Shown in pieces: positions 26,726 through 34,812 of a DNA stretch of 64,000 bases. The DNA comes from Dolomitihabitans soli (lineage in GTDB: Bacteria > Actinomycetota > Actinomycetes > Streptosporangiales > Streptosporangiaceae). The notes beneath the pieces were generated by a model that searched no databases, was not told the DNA's origin, and saw nothing but the letters and a program-made list of their open reading frames with translations. Position numbers and translations under genes: made by a program. The stretch covers positions 186,001-250,000 of the forward strand of contig NZ_JAKNTW010000011.1 of NCBI RefSeq assembly GCF_022213955.1, in the 5' to 3' direction. The first letter of the stretch is position 1. Each line of letters opens with the position of its first letter.

Positions 26726-27204
26726 GTTGCTCAGCCGATCATCATCAGGTCCCATAGCACCGTCCACCGCGCCATACACGTGGGGTCGGCCAAGGACGGG
26801 ATCCCAGTGATCGCGAGGCCAATCGATGGCCGTGGGAGCGGTTCACCAGGGCGTGCCTCGCCGCCGGCGAGCCCGTTTCGTGGAGCCGAACCGAACGGCC
26901 AGAGACGAGCTGATACGACTTCGCCAGCCGACGCCAAGGGTGCCGGTGTTCACGGTCCTGCTGAACAGCGGCTGGCGCTCGCGTTTCGACTGATTCGGGG
27001 CACGGCTCTTCGAGAAGTAGACGCCGGGCGTCTCATCCAGCCGCTGCCAGTACCGGGCTAACCCCAGGGAGGCCGTGCATGGTTGCCGCGTTCCCTTCGC
27101 GGGGACCGAGCCTTCATCAAAGAGATCAACGCGCTCACGCTCCGCGCCGACCGGCCGTCACCCGGAAATCCGTACCGGTGGATGCCTGGAAGACCGACCC
27201 CGCC
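26726..27204. other. Gap without a supportable gene
   Basis: About 480 bases between the BRCT remnant and the first ABC permease. One plus frame near 27100-27180 (AFIKEINALTLRADRP) looks coding-like but has no start, no family match I know and no continuity. Probably more debris. Confidence 0.4.
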
Positions 27205-28086
27205 CTATCTCAGGCCACCGACGGACAGCCCTCCGCGCCAGTGCCGCTGAAGCGTGAAGAAGGCGATGACGAGGGGAACGACCGACACGAGCGCGCCCAT
27301 GATGATGAGGCTCCAGAGCGAGGTGCTGCCCGCGTTGTTCGCCGAGGCGATTCCCTGCCAGAGGCCGAGTCCAACGGTGACGGGGAAGAGGCGGTTGTCG
27401 GAAAGCATGGCGAGAGGCAGGAAATAGTTGTTCCAGGACGCCACGGCAGACAGGAGCAGCACTGTGACCACCGCGGGCCGCATCAGGGGGAATGCGACCT
27501 GGAGGAACGTTCGTATCTCACCCGCACCGTCGGCCCGCGCCGCGTCCAGGATCTCGTCGGGAACCGCGTCTCGCGCGTATACGTGCATCAGGTAGACGCC
27601 GAACGGATTGAGCAGTGAGGGGAGGATCACCGCCCAGATCGTGTTGGTCAGGCCGAACTCGGAGAACATCATGAAGGTGGGGATCACCAGGGCCGTCGCC
27701 GGCACCATCAACGCGCCGAGCACGAGTGAGAAGCTGAAGCGCCTGGCGGCGAATCGGTACTTGGCGAATCCGTAGCCGGCCATGACGGCCAGGACCGTGG
27801 CGCCGACGCCGCCCGCGAGTGCGTACAGCGTGGAGTTGAGGATCCACCTCCCGTAGATGCCGTTGTCATAGGTGAACAGTTGCTGGAGGTTGCCGAGGTA
27901 GTCGATCCGGTCGGCGAACCACAGGGTGTTGCCGCCGCCGAACAGGCCGGGGGCGTCCTTGGAGCTGTTGACGATGACCCACCAGAACGGCACGAGGAAG
28001 TACACGACCAGGAAGCCGAGGAGCATCTGCAGGGGGAGATGGCGTTGTGGCCGGCGGCGGACGCCGGCGCGGGAACGGTCGCTCAT
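27205..28086 (-). CDS. Sugar ABC transporter permease (MalG type)
   Basis: 293 residues, CUT1-family inner-membrane subunit with six hydrophobic segments. The ATPase-contact EAA loop is EILDAARADGAGEIRTFLQV, and the C-terminus ends FFTLQRHWRGGLSVGGLR as usual for MalG-like subunits. ATG 28086 overlaps the stop of the upstream permease (TGATG) and has GAGGAG upstream. Third gene of a three-gene operon (binding protein, MalF-type, MalG-type). There is no ATPase gene, so a shared MsiK-like ATPase elsewhere is expected. Confidence 0.88.
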   Translation of the reverse strand: MSDRSRAGVRRRPQRHLPLQMLLGFLVVYFLVPFWWVIVNSSKDAPGLFGGGNTLWFADRIDYLGNLQQLFTYDNGIYGRWILNSTLYALAGGVGATVLAVMAGYGFAKYRFAARRFSFSLVLGALMVPATALVIPTFMMFSEFGLTNTIWAVILPSLLNPFGVYLMHVYARDAVPDEILDAARADGAGEIRTFLQVAFPLMRPAVVTVLLLSAVASWNNYFLPLAMLSDNRLFPVTVGLGLWQGIASANNAGSTSLWSLIIMGALVSVVPLVIAFFTLQRHWRGGLSVGGLR

Positions 28087-29027
28087 CACAAGAAACTCCT
28101 CCGCTGACGGGTGAAGAACAGGAAGGCGTAGACGCCGACGAAGACGATCCCGCCGAGAGCGAAGGAGATCGCCGATCCGTAGTTGAAGTTCGCGAGTGCG
28201 AATGCCTGCTGATATGCGTACATGTTGGGGGTGAAGTCCGGTCCGATCGTGCCGGCCGCGAGGGATCGCAGAATTTGCGGTTCGTTGAAGAATTGCAGGG
28301 TGCCGATGAGCGAGAAGACCAGGATCAGGAGCAGCGCGGGAGCGATCAGCGGGATTTTGATCCGGCGCGCAATCTGCCATTTACCGGCGCCGTCGATGCG
28401 GGCGGCCTCGTAAAGTGCCGGGTCGATTCCCTGGAGCGCCGCGTACAGGATGATCATGTAGTAACCGGCCCATTGCCAGGTGACGACGTTGACCAGGCCG
28501 TAGAAGATCAGGTTGCTGCTGAGGAAATCAGGCGGGGTGGCGCCGAACAGACCGAAGAGGTCGGAGAGTGGCCCGAAGCTCTTGCTGTACAGAAATCCCC
28601 ACATGACGGCTCCGATCACCGTGGGGATCGCATAGGGGAGGAAAATCATGAGGCGGGAGAAGCGGATGAACAGAGAGGTCACGGCATCCAGGATCAGGGC
28701 CATCGCGAGCGCGATGATGATCTGCAGCGGGATCGAGACCAGCGAGAAGCGGATGACGAACCATGACCCGGAAAGGAAGCTCGAGTCGGTGAACGCCTTC
28801 ACATAATTGTCGAGGAAGACGAAGCTGGTGCCGCCGATCAGCCTCTTCTGGAAGAGGCTGAGGTACAGTGCGTACGCCAGCGGCGCGATGAGCAACGCCA
28901 GGAAGACGATTGCGAATGGCCCGACGAAGAGCCACCCCATCACATGCTCGCGGAGGCGCACCTTGCCGCGAATTTTGTGCGTCCTGTCCTGGGTGCTTGG
29001 CGCACTCTTCTCGGTTATAAGGGTCAA
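28086..29027 (-). CDS. Sugar ABC transporter permease (MalF type)
   Basis: 313 residues, CUT1 permease. N-terminal cytoplasmic stretch, then MGWLFVGPFAIVFLALLIAP, FFNEPQIL in the late loop, and the EAA motif ALYEAARIDGAGKWQIARRI. TTG start 29027 is preceded by GGAG at good spacing. Followed with overlap by the MalG-type permease and preceded by 72 nt and the binding-protein gene. It is paralogous to the permease at 34813 (both have FFNEPQIL/MFNEPQIL and the same length), which suggests related oligosaccharide substrates. Confidence 0.88.
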   Translation of the reverse strand: MTLITEKSAPSTQDRTHKIRGKVRLREHVMGWLFVGPFAIVFLALLIAPLAYALYLSLFQKRLIGGTSFVFLDNYVKAFTDSSFLSGSWFVIRFSLVSIPLQIIIALAMALILDAVTSLFIRFSRLMIFLPYAIPTVIGAVMWGFLYSKSFGPLSDLFGLFGATPPDFLSSNLIFYGLVNVVTWQWAGYYMIILYAALQGIDPALYEAARIDGAGKWQIARRIKIPLIAPALLLILVFSLIGTLQFFNEPQILRSLAAGTIGPDFTPNMYAYQQAFALANFNYGSAISFALGGIVFVGVYAFLFFTRQRRSFL

Positions 29028-29099
29028 CCTGGACTCCGGGATGTCGATGCTGGAAGATCGCGGGTGGGCCGGCCGGTGGAAGACGGCCCACCCTTTCCG

Positions 29100-30461
29100 T
29101 CACTGAACGGTGAAACCTTGCTCTTTGGCGTACTTCGCCACGTCCTCCTGAAGCCGGTCGGCGGCCTGCGCACCGGTGACGGAGCCCTCGATGAGCGCAC
29201 TGACCTGCTTCGTCATGGCGTCGAAGTAGTACTGGCCGAACGGGCTGTAGGTGACGCCGTTGTAGGCGTTCGCCGCGGGGACATAGACCTCCTTGTTCGC
29301 CTGCTGGCCGTCGAAGAACGCGACCTTCAAGTTCACGAATTCGGGGTCGTTGAGCGCCTTGAGGTTCAGCGGGAAGATGATCTGGTCGGTCCAGCCGTGG
29401 GTGAGCGACTCCTTGTCGCCGTAGAGGCCGTACGCCGCCTTCGCCGCGAGTTCGGGGTTCTTCGCCTGGCTCGTCACCGAGAAGGCCGACCCGCCCCAGT
29501 TCACCTGCACCGGGTTGGCGGGATCCCACTGCGGGAGCGGCGCCACCGCGAACTTGCCGGTGTCCTCGCCCTTGCCGACGCCGGCACCGGTGAGGTAGCC
29601 GGGCGCCCAGGCCGCCGAGATGTACGTCGCGTACTTACCGTTGATCACACCGGAGATGTATTCCGGGGTGAACTGGTCCTGCGTCCCGACCAGCCCCTTC
29701 TGCGCGAGGCGCCCCCAGTAGTCGAGCACGTCCTTGGAGGCCTGGTCGTTCAGCTTGACGCCGATCGAGCTCCGCTGCGCCGGGTCGTAGGTGAACGGGG
29801 CCGCGCCTTTCTGGATCTGCAGCGCCATGGTGAGGGCCGACACGTTCGCGGCGAAGTCGCCGAATGCAGGACCACCCGCGTCCTTCAACTTCTGGGCCGC
29901 CTGCTCGTACTCGGCCCACGTCTTCGGCGGCGCGATGTCGTACTTTTCGAAGATGTCCTTCCTGTAGATCATCGCCATCGGGCCACCGTCGACCGGCACG
30001 CCGTAGACCGCGTCACCGACCGAGACGTCCTTCCACGCGCCCTCGCTGTAGTCGGCCTTGACGGCGTCGAAGCCGTACTTCTTGATATCGACGAGGGCGT
30101 TCTGGATCTGGAAGGTCGGGATCCGGTCCATCTCGATCATGATCACGTCGGGTGCGCCGGTGCCGGCGGAGATGGCCGTCTGGAACTTGTCGTACTCGTC
30201 GCTGCCCTGGCCGACGTTGGTCCAGCAGACCTGCACCTCGCCGTTCTGCTTGTTGAAGTTGTCGACGACGAGCTGCATGTTGGGGTACCAGCCCCACATC
30301 GTCACGACCGGCAGGTTCTTCTTGGGGATCGGGTTCGTGCAGTTGCTCGCGCCACTGTCGCTCGCGGTGTTCGCGCCCCCTCCCCCGCCGGAGGAGCAGG
30401 CCGCGAGCGCGGTCGTGGCGGCGAGAACGGCCGCCGCGGTAGAGAGCCATTTCTTGTTCAT
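29100..30461 (-). CDS. Sugar ABC transporter substrate-binding lipoprotein
   Basis: 453 residues from ATG 30461 (ATG 30467 is an alternative). Lipoprotein signal with LAAC lipobox followed by a Gly-rich linker. The mature part is a CUT1 solute-binding protein: VTMWGWYPNMQLVVDNFNKQ at the start, GAPDVIMIE, and VNWGGSAFSVTSQAKNPELA late. RBS AAGGGA. A LacI-type operator is 123 nt upstream and the probable LacI regulator gene follows beyond an esterase remnant. With the island's enzymes it is likely to bind xylo- or arabino-oligosaccharides (inference). Confidence 0.87.
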   Translation of the reverse strand: MNKKWLSTAAAVLAATTALAACSSGGGGGANTASDSGASNCTNPIPKKNLPVVTMWGWYPNMQLVVDNFNKQNGEVQVCWTNVGQGSDEYDKFQTAISAGTGAPDVIMIEMDRIPTFQIQNALVDIKKYGFDAVKADYSEGAWKDVSVGDAVYGVPVDGGPMAMIYRKDIFEKYDIAPPKTWAEYEQAAQKLKDAGGPAFGDFAANVSALTMALQIQKGAAPFTYDPAQRSSIGVKLNDQASKDVLDYWGRLAQKGLVGTQDQFTPEYISGVINGKYATYISAAWAPGYLTGAGVGKGEDTGKFAVAPLPQWDPANPVQVNWGGSAFSVTSQAKNPELAAKAAYGLYGDKESLTHGWTDQIIFPLNLKALNDPEFVNLKVAFFDGQQANKEVYVPAANAYNGVTYSPFGQYYFDAMTKQVSALIEGSVTGAQAADRLQEDVAKYAKEQGFTVQ

Positions 30462-30583
30462 CGGCATATTTCCCTTGGGATCGCGGCGCACGAAGGTTCC
30501 TGCGCCGCCGTTGAAACCGAGCGATCGGCCGGGACAGGGCACGGGTGACGTACCCCGCGCCCCGCCCTTCGTGCCGATCCTGA

Positions 30584-30597
30584 TGTGAGCGCTAACA
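30584..30597. promoter_or_regulatory. LacI-type operator of ABC operon 27-30 kb
   Basis: TGTGAGCGCTAACA, one base from the perfect palindrome TGTTAGCGCTAACA at 3841 and 39795. It lies upstream of the binding-protein gene. Confidence 0.7.
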
Positions 30598-30638
30598 CTG
30601 CCCGCGTTCGGCGGCGAAGGCCGGGCGGACAGGCTCGG

Positions 30639-30905
30639 CTAGCGCTTGAACAGGCGTGGTGCCAGGTCGATGAGGTTCTTCTGCCACACGTCCCAGCCGT
30701 GCGGCCCCGGGGTGACCCCGTCGTACTCGTAGCGGATACCGAGGTTGTTCAAGGTGGTCAGGGACGTCATGAACGATGGGTAGACGAAGTCCGTCTGGTC
30801 GCCGACGTACAGGCGCAACAGCTTGGTGCCGCTGTTGATCGCCTCCGCGTCGACGCCGGCGCCGCTGCCGAACCCGGCCGAGAACGCCGCGATGTAAGCG
30901 AACCC
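30639..30905 (-). pseudogene. C-terminal remnant of CE1-type esterase
   Basis: The minus frame ending at TAG 30641-30639 reads AYIAAFSAGFGSGAGVDAEA, TKLLRLYVGDQTDFVYPSF and GVTPGPHGWDVWQKNLIDLA, ending LFKR. GPHGWDVWxxxLxxxxPxLF is the conserved catalytic-His end of feruloyl/acetyl-xylan esterases of family CE1. The nucleophile half is gone and no start exists. It sits between the ABC operon and its LacI gene, so the operon once carried or adjoined a xylan esterase. Confidence 0.72.
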
Positions 30906-30981
30906 ACACCTCCGTTTGGGTCGATCCGATGTTCGTGCATCCGAACGTCAGGGGTGCCGTGACGCCGCCCGTGGGGTGGCG

Positions 30982-31998
30982 TCATGGAGAGGTCTTCGGT
31001 ACCGCGGTGGAGCCGCGCACCACCAGGCGGGTCGGGAGCACGATCTGGCCAGGCCCTTCCCAGTCGCCACGCACCAGCGACTTGAGCATGCGCGCGGCCT
31101 CGTATCCGAGCCGGTCCATCGATTGGTCCACCGTGGTCAGCCCCGGCTCGGCCAGCGCGGACTCCGGAATGTTGTCGAAGCCGGCCACCGACAGGTCGCC
31201 GGGAACGCTGAGCCCCAGGTCCTTGGCGACTTCCAGGGTCTTCAGCGCCATTCCATCGCTCGCCGCGAAGATCGCCGTCGGACGGTCCACCCTGTCCAGC
31301 AGCGCCCGCGCTAGCGGTGCCGCGGACTCGGGATTGAAGCTGCCCCTTGCGATCAGCCGCGGATCGAGCGAAACGCCGGCCTTGGCCAGCGCCCTGCGGT
31401 AACCCTCCTCTCGCGACCACGCGGCCTCCAGGCCTGCGCGGCCCGCGATGAAGCCGATGCGCCGATGCCCCAGGCCGAGGAGGTGCTCGACGACTGCGGT
31501 GGCGCCCGCGAAGTTGTCCGCCGTCACCGACGGCACTGTGGAGCCCTTCACCGGATCGATGACCACGATCGGAGTGCCGCTCCGCACCTCGCCCGAGGGC
31601 GTGACCGCGATGCACCCGTCGGTGAGCGTGCCGGACAGGCGGGCCAGGTGCCGCTGCTCCCAGCCGTCCGAGTACGTTCCGTAGAGGTCGCTGTTGGCGT
31701 AGATGATCAGGTCGAAGCCCGACTGACTCAGCGCATCCATCACCCCCTTGAGCACCTCGGCCGTATAGGACTGGAAGGTGTGGGTCACCAGACCCAGGAC
31801 GTTGGTACGGCTGCGCCGTAGGCTCGTCGCCACCAGACTCGGCTCGTAGCCGAGCCGCTCGATGGCCAAACGGACATGAGTGACGGTGCTCGCACTGACG
31901 CCGTAACGCCCGTTGACCACCCGCGACACGGTCGCGGTGGAGACGCCCGCCAACTGTGCGACATCGCTCATCGTCACCGGCGCACCGCCCTTGGCCAT
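30982..31998 (-). CDS. LacI-family transcriptional regulator
   Basis: 338 residues. N-terminal HTH MSDVAQLAGVSTATVSRVVN and hinge helix (SLVATSLRRSRTNVLGL), then a periplasmic-binding-protein-like sugar sensor (PTAIFAASDGMALKTLEV, DLSVAGFDNIPES). It lies just upstream of, and in the same direction as, the 27-30 kb ABC operon. It is the best candidate to bind the TGTTAGCGCTAACA family of sites found at that operon, at the GH43 pair and at the CE1 esterase. Confidence 0.9.
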   Translation of the reverse strand: MAKGGAPVTMSDVAQLAGVSTATVSRVVNGRYGVSASTVTHVRLAIERLGYEPSLVATSLRRSRTNVLGLVTHTFQSYTAEVLKGVMDALSQSGFDLIIYANSDLYGTYSDGWEQRHLARLSGTLTDGCIAVTPSGEVRSGTPIVVIDPVKGSTVPSVTADNFAGATAVVEHLLGLGHRRIGFIAGRAGLEAAWSREEGYRRALAKAGVSLDPRLIARGSFNPESAAPLARALLDRVDRPTAIFAASDGMALKTLEVAKDLGLSVPGDLSVAGFDNIPESALAEPGLTTVDQSMDRLGYEAARMLKSLVRGDWEGPGQIVLPTRLVVRGSTAVPKTSP

Positions 31999-32019
31999 GC
32001 CGCCCTCACAGGTTGCAAT

Positions 32020-32033
32020 CGTTATCGGTTACG
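32020..32033. promoter_or_regulatory. Possible autoregulatory operator
   Basis: CGTTATCGGTTACG, a partly symmetric LacI-like half-palindrome 22 nt upstream of the LacI start at 31998. It differs from the TGTTAGCGCTAACA group, so it may be bound by another protein. Confidence 0.35.
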
Positions 32034-32191
32034 TTTGCAGCGCAAAGGTAAGCGATGACGATTCCGGAAACAAGACCTTTCCGGCCGGCCGTTCATCAGG
32101 TTGAAAACATGGCCGGATCGCGCGGTCCTGGCCCGGTTCCGCGGCGCCATGACCATGAATACCGCTGCTGAGCTGGGGATTCGCAGGGCGA

Positions 32192-33235
32192 TCAGGATGA
32201 CGGGATGGGTCCCGTCGAGTCGCGGACGCTGAGGGTCGTCGCCAGTTGGAGGTGCCGGGAGGCGGGCTGGACACCGTCCGCCATACCGAGGACGGTCTCG
32301 ACGGCCATCCGGCCCATCCCCACGAGAGGCTGCCGGACGGACGTGAGCCGGGGCGTGGTCCACTCGGTCTGCGGAGTGTCGTCGAACCCGGTGACCGACA
32401 GCTCGCCCGGGACCGAGATGCCGAGCTCCTTGGCCGCGATGAGGACCCCGACGGCGATCTCGTCGTTGCCCGCGACGATCGCGGTCGGCCGCTCGTCGAG
32501 CGCGAGGACGTCATGGCCGTGCCGCTGTCCCGCCTCGACGGAGAACGCCTCGTGGCGGATCAGTGCGCGGTCCGGTGTGATGCCGGCCGAGTCGAGCGCG
32601 GCCTGGTAGCCGTGGAAGCGTTCCAGTGAGGGGGCGGAGCCCAGCGGTCCGCCGATCCATGCGACCCTGCGGTGGCCGAGCTTGATGATGTGCTCCGTTG
32701 CCGAGCGACCGCCCGCCCAGTTCGTGGAGCCGATGCTGACGAGACGTGACTCGGTCGTGTCGATGGGGTCGATCGTCACGACGGGCACCTCGAAATCCTC
32801 GGCGGCGAGGAGCACCGAGTCGGGCACGGCGACGGCGAGCGCGATGATGCCGACGACCCCGGACGCCTTCTGCTCCTCCATCCAGGCGCGGGCCGCCGTA
32901 CGGCTCGTGCTGATCGGCTCCTCGGGTGGCAGGCGAAGGAGGAGCTCGGCCTGCGCCGAGGTCGCGGCCAGGAGGATCCCCTGGAGCACCGTTCCCGCAT
33001 AACGGGACTCCACGATGTCGAGCACGGTGACGAGCGTGCGGTCCCGTGTTTGCTCGTGTCGCACCGCCGTCGGCTTGTAGCCGATCTCGGCCATGACTTC
33101 CAGCACCAGTTCGCGCGTCTTCGCCCCGACATCGCTGCGCCCGTTGAGGACCTTCGAGGCGGTCGTCGGCGAGACGCCGGCCAGTCGGGCGACGTCCATC
33201 AAGGTGGCTCGCTCGGAACGACCTCGCCGTCGCAT
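32192..33235 (-). CDS. LacI-family transcriptional regulator
   Basis: 347 residues from ATG 33235 (GGGAG at good spacing); the open frame upstream to 33664 is out-of-frame reading of the divergent gene. HTH LMDVARLAGVSPTTASKVLN, hinge, then sugar-sensor domain (PTAIVAGNDEIAVGVLIAAK, ELSVTGFDDTPQTEW). Divergent from an ABC/GH39 operon, with two CGAAA-N3-TTTCG palindromes between the two genes. Predicted local repressor of xylo-oligosaccharide uptake and of itself. Confidence 0.9.
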   Translation of the reverse strand: MRRRGRSERATLMDVARLAGVSPTTASKVLNGRSDVGAKTRELVLEVMAEIGYKPTAVRHEQTRDRTLVTVLDIVESRYAGTVLQGILLAATSAQAELLLRLPPEEPISTSRTAARAWMEEQKASGVVGIIALAVAVPDSVLLAAEDFEVPVVTIDPIDTTESRLVSIGSTNWAGGRSATEHIIKLGHRRVAWIGGPLGSAPSLERFHGYQAALDSAGITPDRALIRHEAFSVEAGQRHGHDVLALDERPTAIVAGNDEIAVGVLIAAKELGISVPGELSVTGFDDTPQTEWTTPRLTSVRQPLVGMGRMAVETVLGMADGVQPASRHLQLATTLSVRDSTGPIPSS

Positions 33236-33255
33236 CAGGGCTCCCTTCGGAGCTA

Positions 33256-33268
33256 CGAAATTATTTCG
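33256..33268. promoter_or_regulatory. Operator CGAAAT-T-ATTTCG
   Basis: Perfect 6-bp inverted repeat around one base, 21 nt upstream of the LacI start, where it would autoregulate the gene. Confidence 0.65.
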
Positions 33269-33317
33269 AAACCTACCATGGACCCCTTCTTTCCAGGCTT
33301 TCACCGTCGTCCACCCG

Positions 33318-33346
33318 TTGACACGAGAGAGAGCGACACCTAATGT
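33318..33346 (+). promoter_or_regulatory. Promoter of second ABC/GH39 operon
   Basis: Consensus TTGACA (33318-33323) and TAATGT (33341-33346) with an ideal 17-nt spacer. Transcription would start near 33353, placing the operator at 33369 about 16 nt downstream. Confidence 0.6.
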
Positions 33347-33368
33347 CCTCGCAACAACGAACAAGTTG

Positions 33369-33381
33369 CGAAATATTTTCG
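33369..33381. promoter_or_regulatory. Operator CGAAA-TAT-TTTCG
   Basis: Palindrome with 5-bp perfect arms inside a longer TTGCGAAATATTTTCGTAA, 30 nt before the binding-protein gene and just downstream of the predicted promoter. Same arms and spacing as the site at 33256. Confidence 0.68.
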
Positions 33382-33410
33382 TAACCGGCTCAGGACGAGA
33401 GGCGAGGCCC

Positions 33411-34721
33411 ATGCGGCTCTCCCAGAAAGCCAGGCTTCTTGCCGGGGTACTCGTGCCGATGCTCGCGCTGACCGCATGCTCGGGCGGCAGCGGCAGCGCA
33501 ACTGGCGGCGGCGGGGACGAGCAGGTGAAGGTCACAGTCTGGAGCTGGGACGGCACCGTCGAACGGGCCGTTCCCGGCTTCCAGGCCGCGAACCCGAACA
33601 TCAAGGTCGAGGTCGTCAACGCGGGCTCGTCCCAGGACGAGTACAAGGCGCTCGACAACGCCATCCAGGCCGGTTCCGGCGTGCCTGACCTCGTGATGTT
33701 CGAGTACTTCGCGGTGCCCTACTTCGCCGTTCCCGGCAAGCTCGCCGACCTCGGGGAGTTCGGCGTGGACAAGCTCAAACAGGACTATGTCCCGGCCGCC
33801 TGGAGCGACGTGACAGTCAACGGCAAGGTCTACGCGCTGCCCTCCGACTACGGCCCGTCGGCGATGTTCTACAACGTGACCACGCTCAAGAAGGCCGGCA
33901 TCGAGGAACCCCCGGCCACCTGGGACGAGTACTACGAGGCCGCCAAGAAGATCCGCGCGCTTGGCGACGACTACTACATCGCCCAGGACACGGGCGACAT
34001 CTTCTTCCTGCTGTCGCTCATCTGGCAGGCCGGCGGCCGTCCGTTCAAGGTGGACGGGAACAAGGTGCACATCGACTTCACGGACGCCGGCACGGCCAAG
34101 GCCGTGGCCTTCTGGCAGAAGATGCTCGACGAGGGCCTGATCAACACCAAGATCACGGGATGGTCCGACGACTGGAACCGGGCGCTCAACGACGGAACCC
34201 TCGCCACCCAGACCATGGGCGGCTGGCTGACCTCGACGCTGCCCGAGCGCGCACCGAAGGCCGCCGGTGACTTCAGGGTCGCCCTGATGCCGCAGTGGCA
34301 ACAGGGCGACAAGGTCGGGGCGGCGAACGGCGGAAGCTCCTTCGGCATCCCGGCCGCTGCCGAGCACAAGCAAGCGGCCTTCAAGTTCCTCGAGTACTTC
34401 ACGCACGGCGGCGGTCTCTCGTCCCGCGTCGACGCGGGCGCCTTCGTGCCGAACGTGTCGGTGCTGGAGAACAAGGCGTTCCAGACCAAGACCAACACGT
34501 ACTTCGGCGACCAGAAGGTCGGTGCCGTGCTGGCCGAGGCCTCGGAGATCGTCGGCAGCGGCTGGCAGTACTCGCCGTTCTTCGAATGGGCACGCTCGAT
34601 CTACGGCGACCTGGCCTCCCCGTTCTACACCACGGGCAAGGGCTCGCTCGCCGAGATCCTCGAACAGTGGCGGCAGCGCTGCATCCAGTACGGCAACGAG
34701 CAGGGCTTCCAGGTGGACTAG
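33411..34721 (+). CDS. Sugar ABC transporter substrate-binding lipoprotein
   Basis: 436 residues from ATG 33411 (GAGAGG upstream; the open frame before it has no RBS). Lipobox LTAC, Gly/Ser linker, then CUT1 binding protein: VTVWSWDGTVERAVPGFQAA, GVPDLVMFEYF, GPSAMFYNVTTLKKAGI and GSSFGIPAAAEHKQAAFKFL. First gene of an operon with two permeases and a GH39 beta-xylosidase, which points to xylobiose/xylo-oligosaccharides as ligand. A stem-loop follows at 34739. Confidence 0.88.
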   Translation: MRLSQKARLLAGVLVPMLALTACSGGSGSATGGGGDEQVKVTVWSWDGTVERAVPGFQAANPNIKVEVVNAGSSQDEYKALDNAIQAGSGVPDLVMFEYFAVPYFAVPGKLADLGEFGVDKLKQDYVPAAWSDVTVNGKVYALPSDYGPSAMFYNVTTLKKAGIEEPPATWDEYYEAAKKIRALGDDYYIAQDTGDIFFLLSLIWQAGGRPFKVDGNKVHIDFTDAGTAKAVAFWQKMLDEGLINTKITGWSDDWNRALNDGTLATQTMGGWLTSTLPERAPKAAGDFRVALMPQWQQGDKVGAANGGSSFGIPAAAEHKQAAFKFLEYFTHGGGLSSRVDAGAFVPNVSVLENKAFQTKTNTYFGDQKVGAVLAEASEIVGSGWQYSPFFEWARSIYGDLASPFYTTGKGSLAEILEQWRQRCIQYGNEQGFQVD

Positions 34722-34738
34722 CGGCTCCGCGTCAGGGC

Positions 34739-34767
34739 GGGGCCGTCCCGCGCGCGGTCGCGGCCCC
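34739..34767 (+). terminator. Stem-loop between binding-protein and permease genes
   Basis: GGGGCCG (34739-34745) pairs with CGGCCCC (34761-34767) with a 15-nt loop and no U-tract. In binding-protein operons such hairpins commonly protect the 5' message or attenuate, giving more binding protein than permease. Confidence 0.5.
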
Positions 34768-34812
34768 CGCCCGGGCGAGCCGGGCATCGCAAGGGATCGA
34801 AGGAACTCGGAC

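Noticed and set aside
27079-27618. Plus-strand open frame overlapping the ABC permease end
   Set aside because: Its 3' two-thirds are antisense to the permease; the 5' part has coding-like residues only in a different frame.
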